This document shows positions 25,119 through 41,419 of a stretch of DNA of 64,000 bases, one piece after another. Numbering within the stretch: the first letter of the stretch is position 1; each line of letters opens with the position of its first letter. The stretch is from Cucumis sativus (taxonomy: Eukaryota; Streptophyta; Magnoliopsida; Cucurbitales; Cucurbitaceae). A program made the translations under genes and the position numbers. The stretch spans positions 4,898,001-4,962,000 of the forward strand of contig NC_026658.2 of the NCBI RefSeq assembly GCF_000004075.3, given 5' to 3'. The notes beneath the pieces are model-generated. The model saw nothing but the letters and a program-made list of their open reading frames with translations, did not search any database and had not been told where the DNA came from.

Positions 25119-25309
25119 TATAGCAAAATTTTAAAAAAATTGCAAATATAGCAAACTATCACTGATAGACTTGTATCGCTGATAGATTTCGCATGATCTA
25201 TCAGTGATAGACCAATATTTGCAACATAGTCTATCGGTGATAGACTTATATCATTGATAGAATTTGACAAATTTTGTTATATTTGCAAATTTTTTAAAAT
25301 GTTGCTATA
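25119..25309. mobile_element. MITE-like inverted-repeat element, copy 2
   Basis: This 191-bp segment has ~37-base terminal inverted repeats (TATAGCAAAATTTTAAAAAA at the left against TATAGCAACATTTTAAAAAA from the right, then both TTGCAAATATA.CAAA). The interior contains four near-palindromes of the form CTATCAGTGATAGAC/CTATCGGTGATAGAC. It is better preserved than copy 1 at 1888-2080. Weak partial relatives occur at 50,003-50,090, 61,900-61,975 and 62,373-62,440. It is non-coding. Confidence 0.7.
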
Positions 25310-27640
25310 TACTTAATTAGTTTGAATCTAATTGCTAAAATTTGTAACTATTTCTTGAAAAAAAAGTGTGGGAGAATGTGTGTTTCAAAATGAGAATGTT
25401 ACTGTCTTAGAGTTTGGACTAACCAGATGAGTTGATAAATATATATCAATTAAAAAATAATTGAACTACACTTGGTTTGGCACTTTGAAATCTCAAATGC
25501 TAAGAACAATATTACGTTGTCAAGATTATATGCAAACAGAGACGCGTGCCAAAGAAAAGGTTGATAAATAGACTCATTCGTCAACAAAAAATAGTAATTA
25601 ATCTTTCAAGGAGAGTCTTGATCTTACTTCTTATGCGGTTTGCTAAATTATACACTTACTTGGGGTTGTCATCGTATTGATATGAAGATCACTAACTCAG
25701 ATTGGCTAGTAGAAGCGTGTCAAATGATCAAGTCCACGATGAATCCACGTAAAATTGCATGTAGATGAGATATGAACTCTAACAAGGACCTCAGAATTTC
25801 ACTTCATCAAAGAATACTTGGCTGGAGGAGTGGAAGTTAGTAAAGTGAAAAATTGTCATCTCTGAACCCACAATGGACCCGTGACTAAAACCTCAAATTC
25901 AAATTCATCAGTTATTAACTTTTTATACAAAGGATCCATTACTAACGATTCTTCAAATCTAAGAATTGTCTTGCAATCAACCTTATTATAGCCTACGGAA
26001 AATTGAATTTGATAACAAGATTCCTTTAATATTTATAATACACTTTTTTCACAATTTCATTTGATGACAGTAATGAGTTCTTTATCCAAAATTAAAAATG
26101 TTATAATCAAGTTTATTTGATTGATTATTGATTAATTACAAGAAAATAACATAGTTTAATTGCTATTGTATACGTTAGCGACTAAGATAGTGGTCGAATC
26201 TCTCACTCCTACATGCTCAAAGTGTAAAAAAAAATGTAATTATTACTTGGATATTATGATATACTCAACTTTAACCACATATATTTCAGTTTTTTTAAAA
26301 AAGAAATCACTTATATTTGGATATTAAGATATTAATTAATAATTACTACTTAAGATTTTTATTTAATTTTGTTTTCTTTTGAAAGATAGTATTTGGAAGA
26401 AGTTGATGGTTAGGTCCTTTGACATTATTTTCTGAAAACGGAAATAGAAAGAATATGATAATATGAAAAATAGTTTGTTAAAAGAAAGTAAAAGACAGAG
26501 ACCATAAAAATAAGAGGTGGAGCCAAGTGAGAAAGAGAGAGATAATTTGATTGGACCATTAAAATTGAAATTGACCAAAATGCAAAATATCTCAACTTCA
26601 AAAATGTTGGAGCCATACAAAATGATAATTGTAATAAGATATGATATCAACATCATTCTTATGGACCACACATAACAAAATATAAACCATATACACATAC
26701 ATATATCTACGATTTGAAAGATAGACTTAAACAGAAATTACTAACCATCGAAAATATTTTACAAAATATAATAAAATTTTAGATTCTATCGATAAAATTT
26801 GACAAAGTTCAGATCGGTTGATGTGGTGGCATGTCGTTCAACAATGCGTGGGCAACAAATTGTTGCATCGACACATGGATAGCCTCATTTTGCAGATTTG
26901 GCAATGCATGGACTTCAAATGGGGCAAATGACTGCAACTAGAGGAGGGTTTCGTGCAGTGCCCATGCGACTGAAGGGGGATAATCGCCAGAGTGGTATGA
27001 AGGGGGTGGAATTGATCCTTCTTGGCGACTGCAACCCTTGCATCCACGTCGCCGCCGACAGTGGTTGACATTAAATACATTGATGACTCTTTCCAAAAGA
27101 TACTTGAAAAGTGATAACATGAGCATACAAAAATGCTATTCAATTGAAAAATGCACCCTCATATAACTGGTTTAATATGACTTAAAAGAAAAAGTTGGAT
27201 TCAACCTGTAATATAGTCACCTGTCTAATATTTAATATCCTGCAATTCTTTTCTTGCCTTGTGAGACTAACAAATGTGTGTGCAAATTGATTTCAACACC
27301 CGTGGATATAACATAAATAAATAATAAATACACTCAGAAGTCCAAACCATCCAAGGATTGAAGTGAAATTACATTCAATATATCAAACACTGTATATCTT
27401 TCTTTCCCAAGCAGTTGAAATCCATTCTTACAACACTGAAAACAGCAATCCATTTCCAACAATTTCATATGTATCGCTGTTTCATTTGAGATTCTAACAT
27501 ATGAATATGGACTAGAAAGAATCTTGATTTGAAGAAGATGTTATATCGTGCAAACTGGAATAGATGCAAAGATCTTATTCTTCTCTTCAAATTCAAACTG
27601 ACCTTGAAACCTTGAGTATGAGAACTTGAAGAAGCTGCAA

Positions 27641-27659
27641 GAGAGAGAGAGAGAGAGAG
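27641..27659. repeat. (GA)n microsatellite
   Basis: About nine GA dinucleotides lie downstream of the dioxygenase gene. Confidence 0.85.
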
Positions 27660-28259
27660 CTTTCCTTTTCAATGAGAGATGATAATCTTGAAGTTCTACA
27701 AGGCATGGATTCCTTGCTTATATTTTATTGTTTGGAATTATAAACTCACGTCTACATTTGCTATGTGAAATTTGTTGTCACAAAAAAGTTTTTGCCAACT
27801 CCATGTGTTAACATAAAAAAAAAAATTAGTTTAGTTATAGGATACACAATTACTTCTATAAATCACAAACCCACGTGTATATAAATCAGTTTATATAACT
27901 CATTCCACTAAATGATCCAAAACATAAGCTACACAAAAGCAAGCTACATGCACCCAGAAATAATTTTAAAACTTCGGAATATAACTTCTCAACTACTTAA
28001 TAACACTTTTATTTAAGAACTTATTGAGTCATTTTTCCATACAGGCCTAGTAGAGTCGTTACAGTTTTGTTCCCCACTCTCCCTTGAATTTAGACAGATT
28101 GTTGAGGTTTATAAGATACTGAATTTGTTTCATGCATACTAAGAAAAGTTTGATCCAGCGATCATGATCGTGCAATGAAAAGAAAGGGAACAGAAATTAA
28201 GCAGAATAAAAAAGAAACCATCAGGAAAGATAACAACAAAAGAACAGAGATTACAAGAC

Positions 28260-31200
28260 CTAGTTGTGAAGCTTGACTGCATCCAGATTTCTTCTTCCTT
28301 CAGGGCCGTTCGAGTACCATGATGATGTATAATCTCCATAAATAACTTCGCGATATCTAAGGGGGGAGGACTCACTAACAAGTTCTGCAGCAGGGGATAT
28401 TTTTACTGTCTTCGGCGGATCATGAAAAGCAGAAATCGAGAGTCTTGCCCTGCTAGAATTTGTAATCACCCTATGTTCCGCACTCTTGCACTTCCCATTA
28501 GTTAGAATCTGCATGCAATAATGTGCTATTGAAGTCCCTATTTGACTTGATTATACAAAAAAAAATAATAAGTTACAAGAGAAACGAAGCAGCTCCTCAC
28601 ACATGAAACAAGATAGCCAAAAAAAATTTATCACTGAAGCAAAAAGGTCACACATTAGTTATACAAATCAAAATGCTGGTGTTGATCAATAGAAGTTATA
28701 GACACGCGTGAATGATTAAGCCATACAAATGTTTACAAGCAAAGTCTCTCTTAAATGGTTTAACAGGTAACTTTCTCTCTCACTTCAGGTCTTTATTTTG
28801 TAATGAACTAAAAATTGTGAGTTACCATTCCATAAATGTCAAATTTTGAGATTCCTACTGCTACTTGAAATATTTTCCTCATCTAATTGGGACTGTAAAT
28901 CAAGTTTTTAGCTTTCATATATTTTCTTGTTTGCCATAGGTCCAATGTCCATAGCCCTTTTACAGCATATCCTTAGCATGTGTGACAGCATTTCAAACAC
29001 TTCTATGGTATGGGAACCTAAGAGGCACATTTAAACTAATGCATTCATTGTCCTAAAAATAATAATAAATAACCTAGCTTCTGCCTTTGAAACAGCCTGT
29101 CAACCACCTGCTTTCTCCATCTAGGGTCCTTTACAGAGATCCCAAACGTCAGATATGATTGAAAGTTCTAAGTTCTAATTCAACTTAAATTAATGCAGAA
29201 TAGACTCCCTGCAGACTGTTTGTCAATGAAAAATAAAATTGATCATTAAGCCCAGCAACTTGATTATCTTGCTCCATCGTGAGATATGCAATAGTCATGC
29301 TACACATCAACATCATTGTTTTACATGAAGTTAAATGTTTAGCTACTATTGGAACAGGATGTTCCCCATTAGCCTATTTCTAAGCAAACGATGCTCAAGC
29401 CATTAGACCAAACAAGTGGTACAAGCCAGATCCTTAACTAAGTGGAGGAGTGCAACCCCTGTACCACAATACATGACGAGAATACTAATCACTAGAGGTA
29501 TAATTTAAGGACTTGATCTGTGACAAGTACTTTCCTGAAACTACAAGAGATGAGGAGATAACTAAGACTGAGTCGTAAAAGCACGACAGACCTCTAGTAG
29601 GACAAACATTTTGCCAGAAATAGTTAAGAAAATATTTTAGAAGTAGTCCACAGAAAATAAGAAGTACAAAAGAACTCCGATAAGATTAAAGGGCCACTGA
29701 CCAATCAGTGCCAAATACATTATACAGCCTCTCTCCAATCTACTCTACTCAGGAGAATAAGTACTCTGGTCAAGAATCGATCTTGCAAGGAGCAGGGATC
29801 TTCTTGTCAAAAGAGAGTTCCAACCAACCTTTTGCTCCAGTCAATGGCAACATCAAGCCAAAAGGCTCCAAACCCAGGAACCGCAGCAGCGGAAAACAAC
29901 CCTAGCATCCTACTTGTGGCCGACAAGGTTTATTCAAGATATGGTAAGCAAGGGAACTGCCAAGGTCTGTACGGCTTTTCATCCATAGAACCAAGCATGT
30001 CCTCCTAAACAATCAGCGTCAATTTGACGGCTGTCTAATGGCTTTTCGAATACAGGAAGATTGTATCAGAAAAGAGAATTAGTACCCAAGGACTTTTGGC
30101 ATGCAAGGATCAGATTTTCCTTAAAACTCAAGAACACAGTTGTACACCCTATAGAATAGATCCTGTTCAAGTAAGGTTGATCAAATTACGTCTAAGAAAT
30201 TAACTCCTCAAAGAGCTTGTGATATTCAAAATTTTCCTAGCAGAACATTCCGAAATATCGTTAAACTGCCCCATCTCCTTCTCTTTACTTAATCTAATTA
30301 CAGTGTTTCGACGTGAAGAGAAAATCAAGTTTAAAGAGATAAAGACACTCCTATACCTAATAACTGAACTGACCTCCACCATAGACACAAGTGCAGAGAA
30401 TTTAGACGATTACCTCACCATCATCTTATGTTGAGCTATAAGTTATTTTTCTTCCTTATGAATGGTCTATTATTGCCCCCACAAACATTGATCTTGTTCC
30501 AGAGGTAGAAGCTTGAAATTGATGGCGTTATGGTGTAGGAACCCAATTGATCAAACATAAAATTAGAAGCAGATTTAGTAAAGAAAATGATAATTTTTCC
30601 ATTGTTAAGAATCCACGTTGGAAAATCAAGTGACTTCACAATGTTTATAATATACATGGTTATTCCTCTCCTAAGCAATTGGTTTGAGATAAACCCATGT
30701 CACCTAATATCAACCAAGCCTTTTCTATCAAATATTTAGTCCAAATATTAGCCTCCCCATATCTCCAAGTTCTCTCAAATTGTAACTGTATAATCTGACA
30801 AACTATCTAAATAACGAAAACTAAAAGTATCGGTCCCAGCCTCTAAGAGTCCTAGCGGTTTCTTAGATCCTTACTCTCTGTATAAAGTAGTGCGAATCGT
30901 GTAGTTTTGTCAAAGAGAGGAGGGGGAAAAAATAGGTATGAGCACTGCATAATCTAACCTCAGTTTGGTCAGCTAAAATGACGACAATGGCATCAGGAGA
31001 CAGAGGATGAGCAGTAACCCAATCACCTTGCCCACTGAGAACCTGAAGGCCGCTAACATCATCTTGTATGAGCAAAGTGATGGCACCAATGTCGGAGTGA
31101 GATTGCAGACCAAGCGTCAAGTCAGGCTGAGGACATGGAGGGTAATAACTAACAGTAATATTCTGATAAAAACCTTCTTCCGCACCCATACCAGTAATGG

Positions 31201-31807
31201 CATCCTCCATCCACGACGAAGGCAGGCCAATAGTTTCAGAGATAAGGGCTAAGAGACGCTGAGAAAGCAATTTCATACAATCGCTGTACTGTGCCATAAG
31301 CTCCCTGTAATGGGAAGGAAAATGAGGCCAATTAGAAGGATTACGGCGTGAAAGCGGAAGCGTATGGTGATCGAAGTAATCTCTCCAATCAAGCACTGAA
31401 GATTGTGAGCGGACATGTTGATCGAGGAGCATTTGTGTGCCATAACCCTCGGAAGCGAAGGAATTAGGATCGCAAGCGTAAGCGAGCTTATCGGAGACGG
31501 GGTAATCTCTGAAAAAAGACAGAGCCGCAGCTCTCATCTGGTTCAGCAATGATACGGGAATTCCATGGTTGATGACTTGAAAAGCCCCCCATTCGGTGGA
31601 TTCTCGACCAATGGCGGCTAGAACAGCTGGTCTGTGGGACGGATCGAATCCGAAAAGGTCGATCACTGGAATTGAAAGGTGGGTGGAGTTGTTAGGGTGG
31701 GAGGGACGGTGGTGCGGGGGCTGGATGTATTGGGGCGGAACCTGAGAGGGATGTGTTTCGGCTAACTTTTGGACTCTGGTTAGTGGTTGGGATGATTGTA
31801 AGGCCAT
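28260..31807 (-). CDS. 2-oxoglutarate/Fe(II)-dependent dioxygenase (DOXC class)
   Basis: Exon 1 is 31,807-30,959 and exon 2 is 28,508-28,260, joined in phase after ...LADQTE and before ILTNGK, giving 365 aa. The frame continuing past 30,959 is intron. The DIOX_N region contains IPVIDLFGF and WGAFQVINHGIP. The catalytic domain has the iron triad H237-x-D239 in SHSDIGAIT and H295 in SAEHRV, plus R305-x-S307 (RARLS) for 2-oxoglutarate. These soluble enzymes hydroxylate or desaturate hormones, flavonoids, coumarins and other small molecules. The substrate cannot be told from sequence; the opening VQKLAE...VPPQYIQP resembles flavonol synthase-like and jasmonate-oxidase-like members. It is divergent from the CPX gene, with 600 bp between start codons. 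The 2.45-kb intron is long for this family. Confidence 0.92.
28509..30958 (-). other. Long intron of the dioxygenase gene
   Basis: Donor GTTAGATT and acceptor TGCATGCAG bound this 2450-base intron. It contains no recognisable gene; a 65-codon plus-strand frame at 29,708-29,905 matches nothing I know. Composition is less AT-rich than intergenic stretches, so an old insertion is possible, but I see no element ends. Confidence 0.65.
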
Positions 31808-35746
<3,939 letters not shown>

Positions 35747-35759
35747 TATTTCCATTGCT

Positions 35760-37235
35760 TTGGTCAGAGTAAGTACTAAAGTTTAGGTTCAGATGAGCAA
35801 TATGAGTTCTTGAAGAGGACTCCTTATGCGGCTTATTTGCTCACTCCCTCCTCATTCTTTCCTGATTTTGCTTGTGTATGTTTGTTGGCTGTAGCTTTCA
35901 TAATTGTGTAATTGAAATGTAGCACTTACTGATTAGCTTGTTCTTATGTTTTTAATAAAATAAATGTCTAATTGTATTGTTAAAATAAATATATTATCCT
36001 TAGGAATGTCAGAAAACAGAAATTTTCCATTTTAGATTGAGTTTATCTTTTGGGATTAAAGTAGAGCAAGGCTATGTTGTAATTGTAATGGGATGATAAT
36101 AATATATAATCAAACCTTTTGGAATTATTCGAAAATGTATCTTTTGTTTACACTCATGTTCAGCAATAGTGGTTGAAGTAGAAGTAGGGATTTTAGAAAA
36201 AAAGGAACTTCTATAAATCATTTTATGACGACCAAATTACTAAGTAAAGGCCTTAGTTGGCAATTCATTTGTTATTTGTTTTCTTTTTTTCTTTGAAAAT
36301 TAATTTTAACAAACTAGTGTGTTTGTAACTTACTCTTTGTGTTCTTTAAACAAAATTCTTGTTTTTAAAATTAGAAAGGGAAATTGAAAATGAATAAAAG
36401 AAAAGCTTTTGAAAAAAATACATTTTGTCTTCTAAAAACAAAAAGCAAAAACTGCTATCAAACATACATGAATTTTGTTTTACAGAAACAAAAATTTAAA
36501 ATAATTATCAAATATAGTCTAAATATTTCATTTTGACATAACAGAAGTCTTCATTATAAGGGCAAATTTGGAATTTCCATAGATGAATAAATTAATTAAT
36601 TTTTAAAATTTTAAAATACTATGAGCTTGTTTTCGTAATCATTTTGTTTTTTTGTTTTTAAAAATGCAAATTAGTTTCTTTCATTCCCCCCTTAATTTTG
36701 GTTAAAAATTAAAAGGAAGAGGATAAAGAGCATAAAGAATATACACACCTATTATATATTCTCTGCCTTCCCACCTCGTTACCTTGGAGTTTTAATTCTC
36801 ATCTCTTTATCTCACATACATTTAATCATTTAAGTTAATCATAAATCATACATTTATTCTCTGGGTGAAACGAAAATTAATTTTAAATGATTAAAAATAT
36901 GTTTCAAAATTTGATTTTGAATCCTGATTTTAGAGTCATTATCATCATGGTCGAGTCATTTTCGACAAATTTAGAATCAAATTCCCACGAAGGAGAAGCA
37001 GCTGGCAGCAGAGAGAACAAAAAGGCATTGGACGACAAAATGGGGCACAGAGCATTCATCACTACATACAAACATTACCGTTCATATAATGATATAAGCA
37101 CTTAGCCATAAAAATATGGCAAAGACAAAAGCCACCAAAATGTTCATTTAACTCCACAAGAATAACAAAAAGGTAAAGCCCCCCAAAAAAAACAGTATTC
37201 ACCAAAGTTACAGTTAACAACTACTCCAAATTTGG
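35760..37235. other. Intergenic between convergent genes
   Basis: This contains the 3' UTRs of the coproporphyrinogen oxidase (+) and the AAA+ ATPase (-). The rest is AT-rich. The 72-codon frame at 36,887-37,105 has no recognisable features. Confidence 0.6.
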
Positions 37236-38864
37236 TCATTTTTTTGTATCTTCCGAGTCTGGCCAGTTAAGAAATTTGTATCCTTTAAGAGAAGGTGGAA
37301 GAAAGCTTTGTGTTGCTGATGGATTATCCGGAGTGTAAATATATCCCTTCCCATATCCAATTTCCTTCATCAACTTTGTTGGAGCATTCCTCAAATGTAG
37401 AGGCACACCCTCATTCTGTCCAACAGATTCCCTCACTACCTTCTCTGCAGCTCCCATTGCTCGATACACCGCAATCGACTTCGGTGCGAGTGCTAAATAC
37501 GCGACACATTGAGCTAGAATGACATTGCACTCAGGCATGCCTATGAAGTGGCAAGCTTGATAGCAAGAAACAGCTTGATTGAGAGCTAATGGGTCAGCTA
37601 ACCCGACGTCTTCGCTTGCAAACCTTACAAGTCTCCTAGCTATATATAATGGCTGTTCTCCACCTTCCAACATTCTTGCTAGCCAGTAAATTGAAGCATC
37701 AGCATCACATCCTCTCATGGATTTATGAAGTGCACTTATGAGATTGTAGTGTTCTTCCCCTGCTTTATCATAAGCAATATGCTTACATTGAAGTGCCTCC
37801 TTTACATCATCAAGAGTAACAACAGCTACAGACGATTCGAAGTTGGTAGTATTCTCATCGGGGTCTTCTACATTGCGATCGTCAATTTGGACGGAGTTGG
37901 TTCGAGCTGCAGCAGTGATAGCAGAGATCTCCAAAGCATTCAAAGCAGTCCTAGCATCGCCATCACAATTAGCCGCTATGAAATCAATAGCATCCTCCCC
38001 AATTTGAACACCCATGGAAATAGTTCGAGCTAATCCCTTATCAGAATCATCCACAGCTCGTTTCAAAATCAAAGTAACATGGTGGGGTTTCAAGGGGTTA
38101 AGAGTAAGAACTCTAGATCTGGACAACAATGGAGTGATCAAATGGAAAGAAGGATTCTCTGTAGTAGCACCCAAGAAGATGATGCTTCCATCTTCAATGA
38201 CAGGCAAAAAGGAATCCTGTTGGGATTTGTTGAACCTGTGAACCTCATCCAAAAACAAAACAGTCCTCTTATTATTCTTGATTCTAATTTTTCTAGCTTC
38301 CTCAACAGCATCCCTAACGTCCTTGACGCCGGAAGTAACAGCAGACAAAGACACAAATCGAAAAGACTGAGAGAAAGAAGAAGTAGAACCAACAATAGCT
38401 TTGGCAATGGAGGTCTTACCTGTACCAGGTGGACCCCAAAGGACAATCGAAGGCAACCGATTGCAATCCAGAGAAGAACGAAGGATAGAATTCTTCGCTA
38501 GTAGATGATCTTGGCCAACCACATCATCGATGGTTCGAGGTCGCATCCGCTCCGACAAAGGCTCATCCGGGGGGGTTGGAGTTTCGGACGTTTGGAAGGG
38601 GTAGGGTTATCGTCGAAGGGGGGGTGTTTGGGGGCGGAGGGGGAGGTGGGCGGGCTGGAAATGGAAGAAGCGGTCGAGTTTGGGCTGGAGATTAGGATTA
38701 GAAGAAATGGGGAGATTAGGCTTGGGGGAAGGAGAAGAGGATTTATGATTGAGAATCCATTCAGTGGCTTTGAGAGTGGACTTTCCGCCGGTGGCTGCTA
38801 AGGCTTGAGCGGCCAGTTCGTCGGGAAAACCCATGTTTACAAGTTGCTCCATTTCTTCCCCCAT
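37236..38864 (-). CDS. UBA + AAA+ ATPase, RarA/MgsA/WRNIP1 family (frame disturbed in linker)
   Basis: A single exon; without shifts the span is 543 codons, near the ~525 aa of the Arabidopsis At1g24290-type protein. The N-terminus (ATG at 38,864 or 38,852) has a UBA domain, MGFPDELAAQALAATGGKSTLKA in part. From 38,546 on come SERMRPRTIDDVVGQ, Walker A GPPGTGKTS, Walker B LFLDEVHRF, sensor GATTENPSF, and the C-terminal MgsA lid/tetramer region with ASIYWLARMLEGGE. RarA-type ATPases act on stalled forks with the clamp-loader-like core; the UBA suggests ubiquitin binding. In the linker the frame of both halves meets a TAA at 38,607. The frame +1, bounded by G7 runs at 38,569-38,575 and 38,618-38,624, reads a family-like PSKRPKL linker instead. 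So one base seems shifted at each run, with the two cancelling. This is either assembly error or a true double indel. If real, only the 440-codon core could be made separately. Confidence 0.88.
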
Positions 38865-38945
38865 TGAAATCGAAATCAAATCGTTCTTCTTCCTCTTCTT
38901 CTTGTTGTTGTTGTTGTTGGAAGCTGGCGATGATGAAACCGGTGA

Positions 38946-38961
38946 TCTCTCTCTCTCTCTC
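38946..38961. repeat. (CT)n microsatellite in 5' leader
   Basis: About eight CT repeats lie 80 bases upstream of the AAA+ ATPase start, with a (TTG)n run just before at 38,902-38,919. Confidence 0.8.
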
Positions 38962-38989
38962 GCTCTATTGGAATAGAAAAATGAAAAAA

Positions 38990-40700
38990 GAGGAAATGAA
39001 TATTTCTACTATCAAACCTTTATTCCTCATCTCTCACTGCCCTACTTCTTTTCCTTTTCTTTTCCTTTTTCTTAATGCATTAAATAATTATCAATTATAC
39101 CTTTAATTTTGGAATGTGTGTTTGTTTGTTTGTATACAAATTCGAAATTTTAGGTTATATACAAAATTTATTCTTTCAAAAATACATATATTTATTAATA
39201 GAACTCTAAATTTCTGCCCTTTCAATTTTGTTGCATGAATTCCCGACTTCAAAAATTAAAAAAGTAGACATAAATTTTGGAAGTTTATGTTCAATTTAGC
39301 TTCATATAGAAGATTGCATATATTAATTTGTTTTGGCGGAAGAAAAAGGACAAATGAAGTATGGAGAAAAAGTACAGGTGGAATGCAATGCAATGCTTCA
39401 ACTTGAATGGAATGCATGCTTCTTCTTCTTCTTATACTAATTCTAATTTCTCCCTTTTCCAAAAACATATGTTTACCCAGCAAAAGGAATCAATACTAGT
39501 CTAAAAACTGAATTGAAAACTTCTGCTGTTCTCTATTTTGTGTTCTATATCTTTCATTCTTACACATAAAATTGATGCTTAAATATGTATACAAAAATCA
39601 TAATCTCATTTAGGAGCAAAATGTGATCAATAGATTCAATTACGTCTTGCCGTTTTACTTCTTGCCTCAAACCATAATTGTAATTCATTGAACTATAAAT
39701 TTGACAATGTTGTCTATTACTATTGACCTATGAGGTGTTTAAATGATTCAATAACTTACAAATTTCAAATTACTCAAATAAACTTTTAATTATCATTCTA
39801 AATTTCATTCAGACAAATTTAACTATTTTTCGTACACAAATTTAACCCATTTAATAGCATATTTGTTTCACACAAACAAATGTTTTCGGGTCTCCATTGC
39901 TTTAACTTCAAATGTATACGTTATAATATTTGATTCAAAATTAAATTCAAACCTCCTAGATTTAAAATGGGTAATTTTCAAAATCTCAAGGACATGATAG
40001 AAATTAATTTCAAAATCCCAATGTGTGACATAAGGAACAGAAAGAAAATTGTATTAAATAATGGATTTTGTTGGAAACTTCCATAAAGTTTTGTAAAACG
40101 TTACCAATTCTTTTAATAAATAAAGTTCCCTTCTTAAGTCACCAAAGCTTCTATTTCTATTTCCATTTAATTCCAAAAAGGATAGAATATTTGGTTTAAA
40201 ACATTTGGAGACAAAAAGTTGATACGTTAAGACTCTTGCCAGCAAAAGTTGATACTCACTCTCACTAATTTAAACAACTTTTGCACAAAATTAGATTTGA
40301 TCAATATATGATTAACCGTGTAATAATTAACTTTGTCAAAACTCACAAATTTCAACAAGATTGCACCTACTTGAAACAAAACATGTGACAGATCAAATTA
40401 CCAATAGAAAACATTAATGGGATGAAGAAATGAAACAAAGAACTGTTTACACAAAGCTGATAAACTTCACACCAAACGAAAGTATATAAGACTACCATTA
40501 CCATAAATCCTATAGACCAGAGAGGGGGGCGTGGAATTCTGTTTTTTAGGGGAAGAACAAAACACTATCAAAATAAACTTCCTAAAGCTATGAAACTTTC
40601 TAGTGGAGTAATGAACTAACAATTAACAGTCAATACCTACATTGAGAAGTGAAGATAATTCATAGCTGAAACCTCCAAAATCTGTTTGCTTCTACTACCC
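38990..40700. other. Intergenic, no gene seen
   Basis: AT-rich sequence upstream of the AAA+ ATPase gene. Frames of 63-80 codons at 39,256-39,483 and 40,054-40,245 have no recognisable product. Confidence 0.55.
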
Positions 40701-40727
40701 CTTTTCTTACTACGTCAAATTTTTTGA

Positions 40728-41411
40728 TTATTTGTTAATGCGCTGTTCCACCATTAATGCCAGGTTTCTAATCTCGGCGTCCGAGGCATTGTTTAAGAGG
40801 CAAACTTGTCCTCTAATATCTGCCCTTAAACCATCACCAAACAAGCGAGCTTCCCAAGCTTCATCTGGAATAAACTCGTGGGCAAGAGAAGCCAACTTAA
40901 TGAATTGTTCGTCATACTCAGCTACAGTTCCATCTCCTTGCTCCAAATTACACAGTTCACGAAACTTCTCGAGCTTCAACCAACTAGGTAAATATCTCTT
41001 CTCAAACAATTCCTTAAATTTCTGCCATGTAACTGTAACCCCATCAGCCTCCAAGTCCGTATGCATCACCATCCACCAAGAAAATGCAGCATCTTTCAGA
41101 CGTAAACAAGCGAAAGAAACTTTGTGCTCGTCTGAACATCGTATCAAATCAAAGATATTCTCTAAAATCAAAATCCAGCGTTGAGCAACTAAGGGATCGG
41201 TGTCTTCTCCAAAACTAGGAGGTTCACAGGCAAAAAACATACTAGACTTGTTGGTACGTTCTTCATCAGTCTGTTTAGCTGCAATAATCCTCATTTCACT
41301 TACTAAATTGCAAATTTCGTCATAAACATTTCCCAAATTCACTGAAGGTTCAGCTGCAACTAAGCGATCGTTAGTCTTCACTGTAGAAACAACTTCTTCC
41401 AATTGAGCCAT
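40728..41411 (-). mobile_element. Ty3/gypsy-type gag-domain remnant
   Basis: A 227-codon frame resembling the Retrotrans_gag capsid domain: the WILILENIFD block, a DAAFSWW block, the W.KFKELFEKRYLP motif, then GTVAEYDEQF and FGDGLRADIR. The frame opens with an ATG and looks whole for this domain, but no protease, reverse transcriptase or integrase was found nearby. No long terminal repeats were recognised. It is therefore a fossil piece of a larger element, or a gag copy kept as a separate gene. Upstream on the same strand, the sequence near 42,030-42,280 looks like a plant 5' leader with a possible splice donor (GTAG then GTACGA near 42,180), which would favour host transcription. Age cannot be judged without paired ends. 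Confidence 0.7.
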
Positions 41412-41419
41412 TGTTTTTC

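Larger units (their letters stand above)
19740..27300. other. Gene-poor region, 7.5 kb
   Basis: The sequence is AT-rich with stops in all frames and no recognisable protein. Most bases next to 19,740 are the CCD4 promoter side. Within it I see an hAT-like non-autonomous element (21,411-22,012), a MITE-like copy (25,119-25,309) and a repeat fragment near 23,940-24,003. Small frames at 23,121-23,402, 26,363-26,698 and 26,838-27,143 have no coding signature I recognise. Confidence 0.55.

Noticed and set aside
25150-25265. CTATCAGTGATAGA palindromes as real tet operators or vector contamination
   Set aside because: The palindromes are embedded in a diverged plant repeat with several copies in the window. 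There is no tetR, plasmid or other bacterial sequence nearby.
26838-27143. Cys/His-containing 101-codon minus-strand frame as a zinc-finger protein
   Set aside because: Cysteine spacing fits no known finger, no start context or splice partner is evident, and a second overlapping frame is also open.
29708-29905. 65-codon plus-strand frame inside the dioxygenase intron
   Set aside because: Short, with no known similarity or splice signals that would build a gene.
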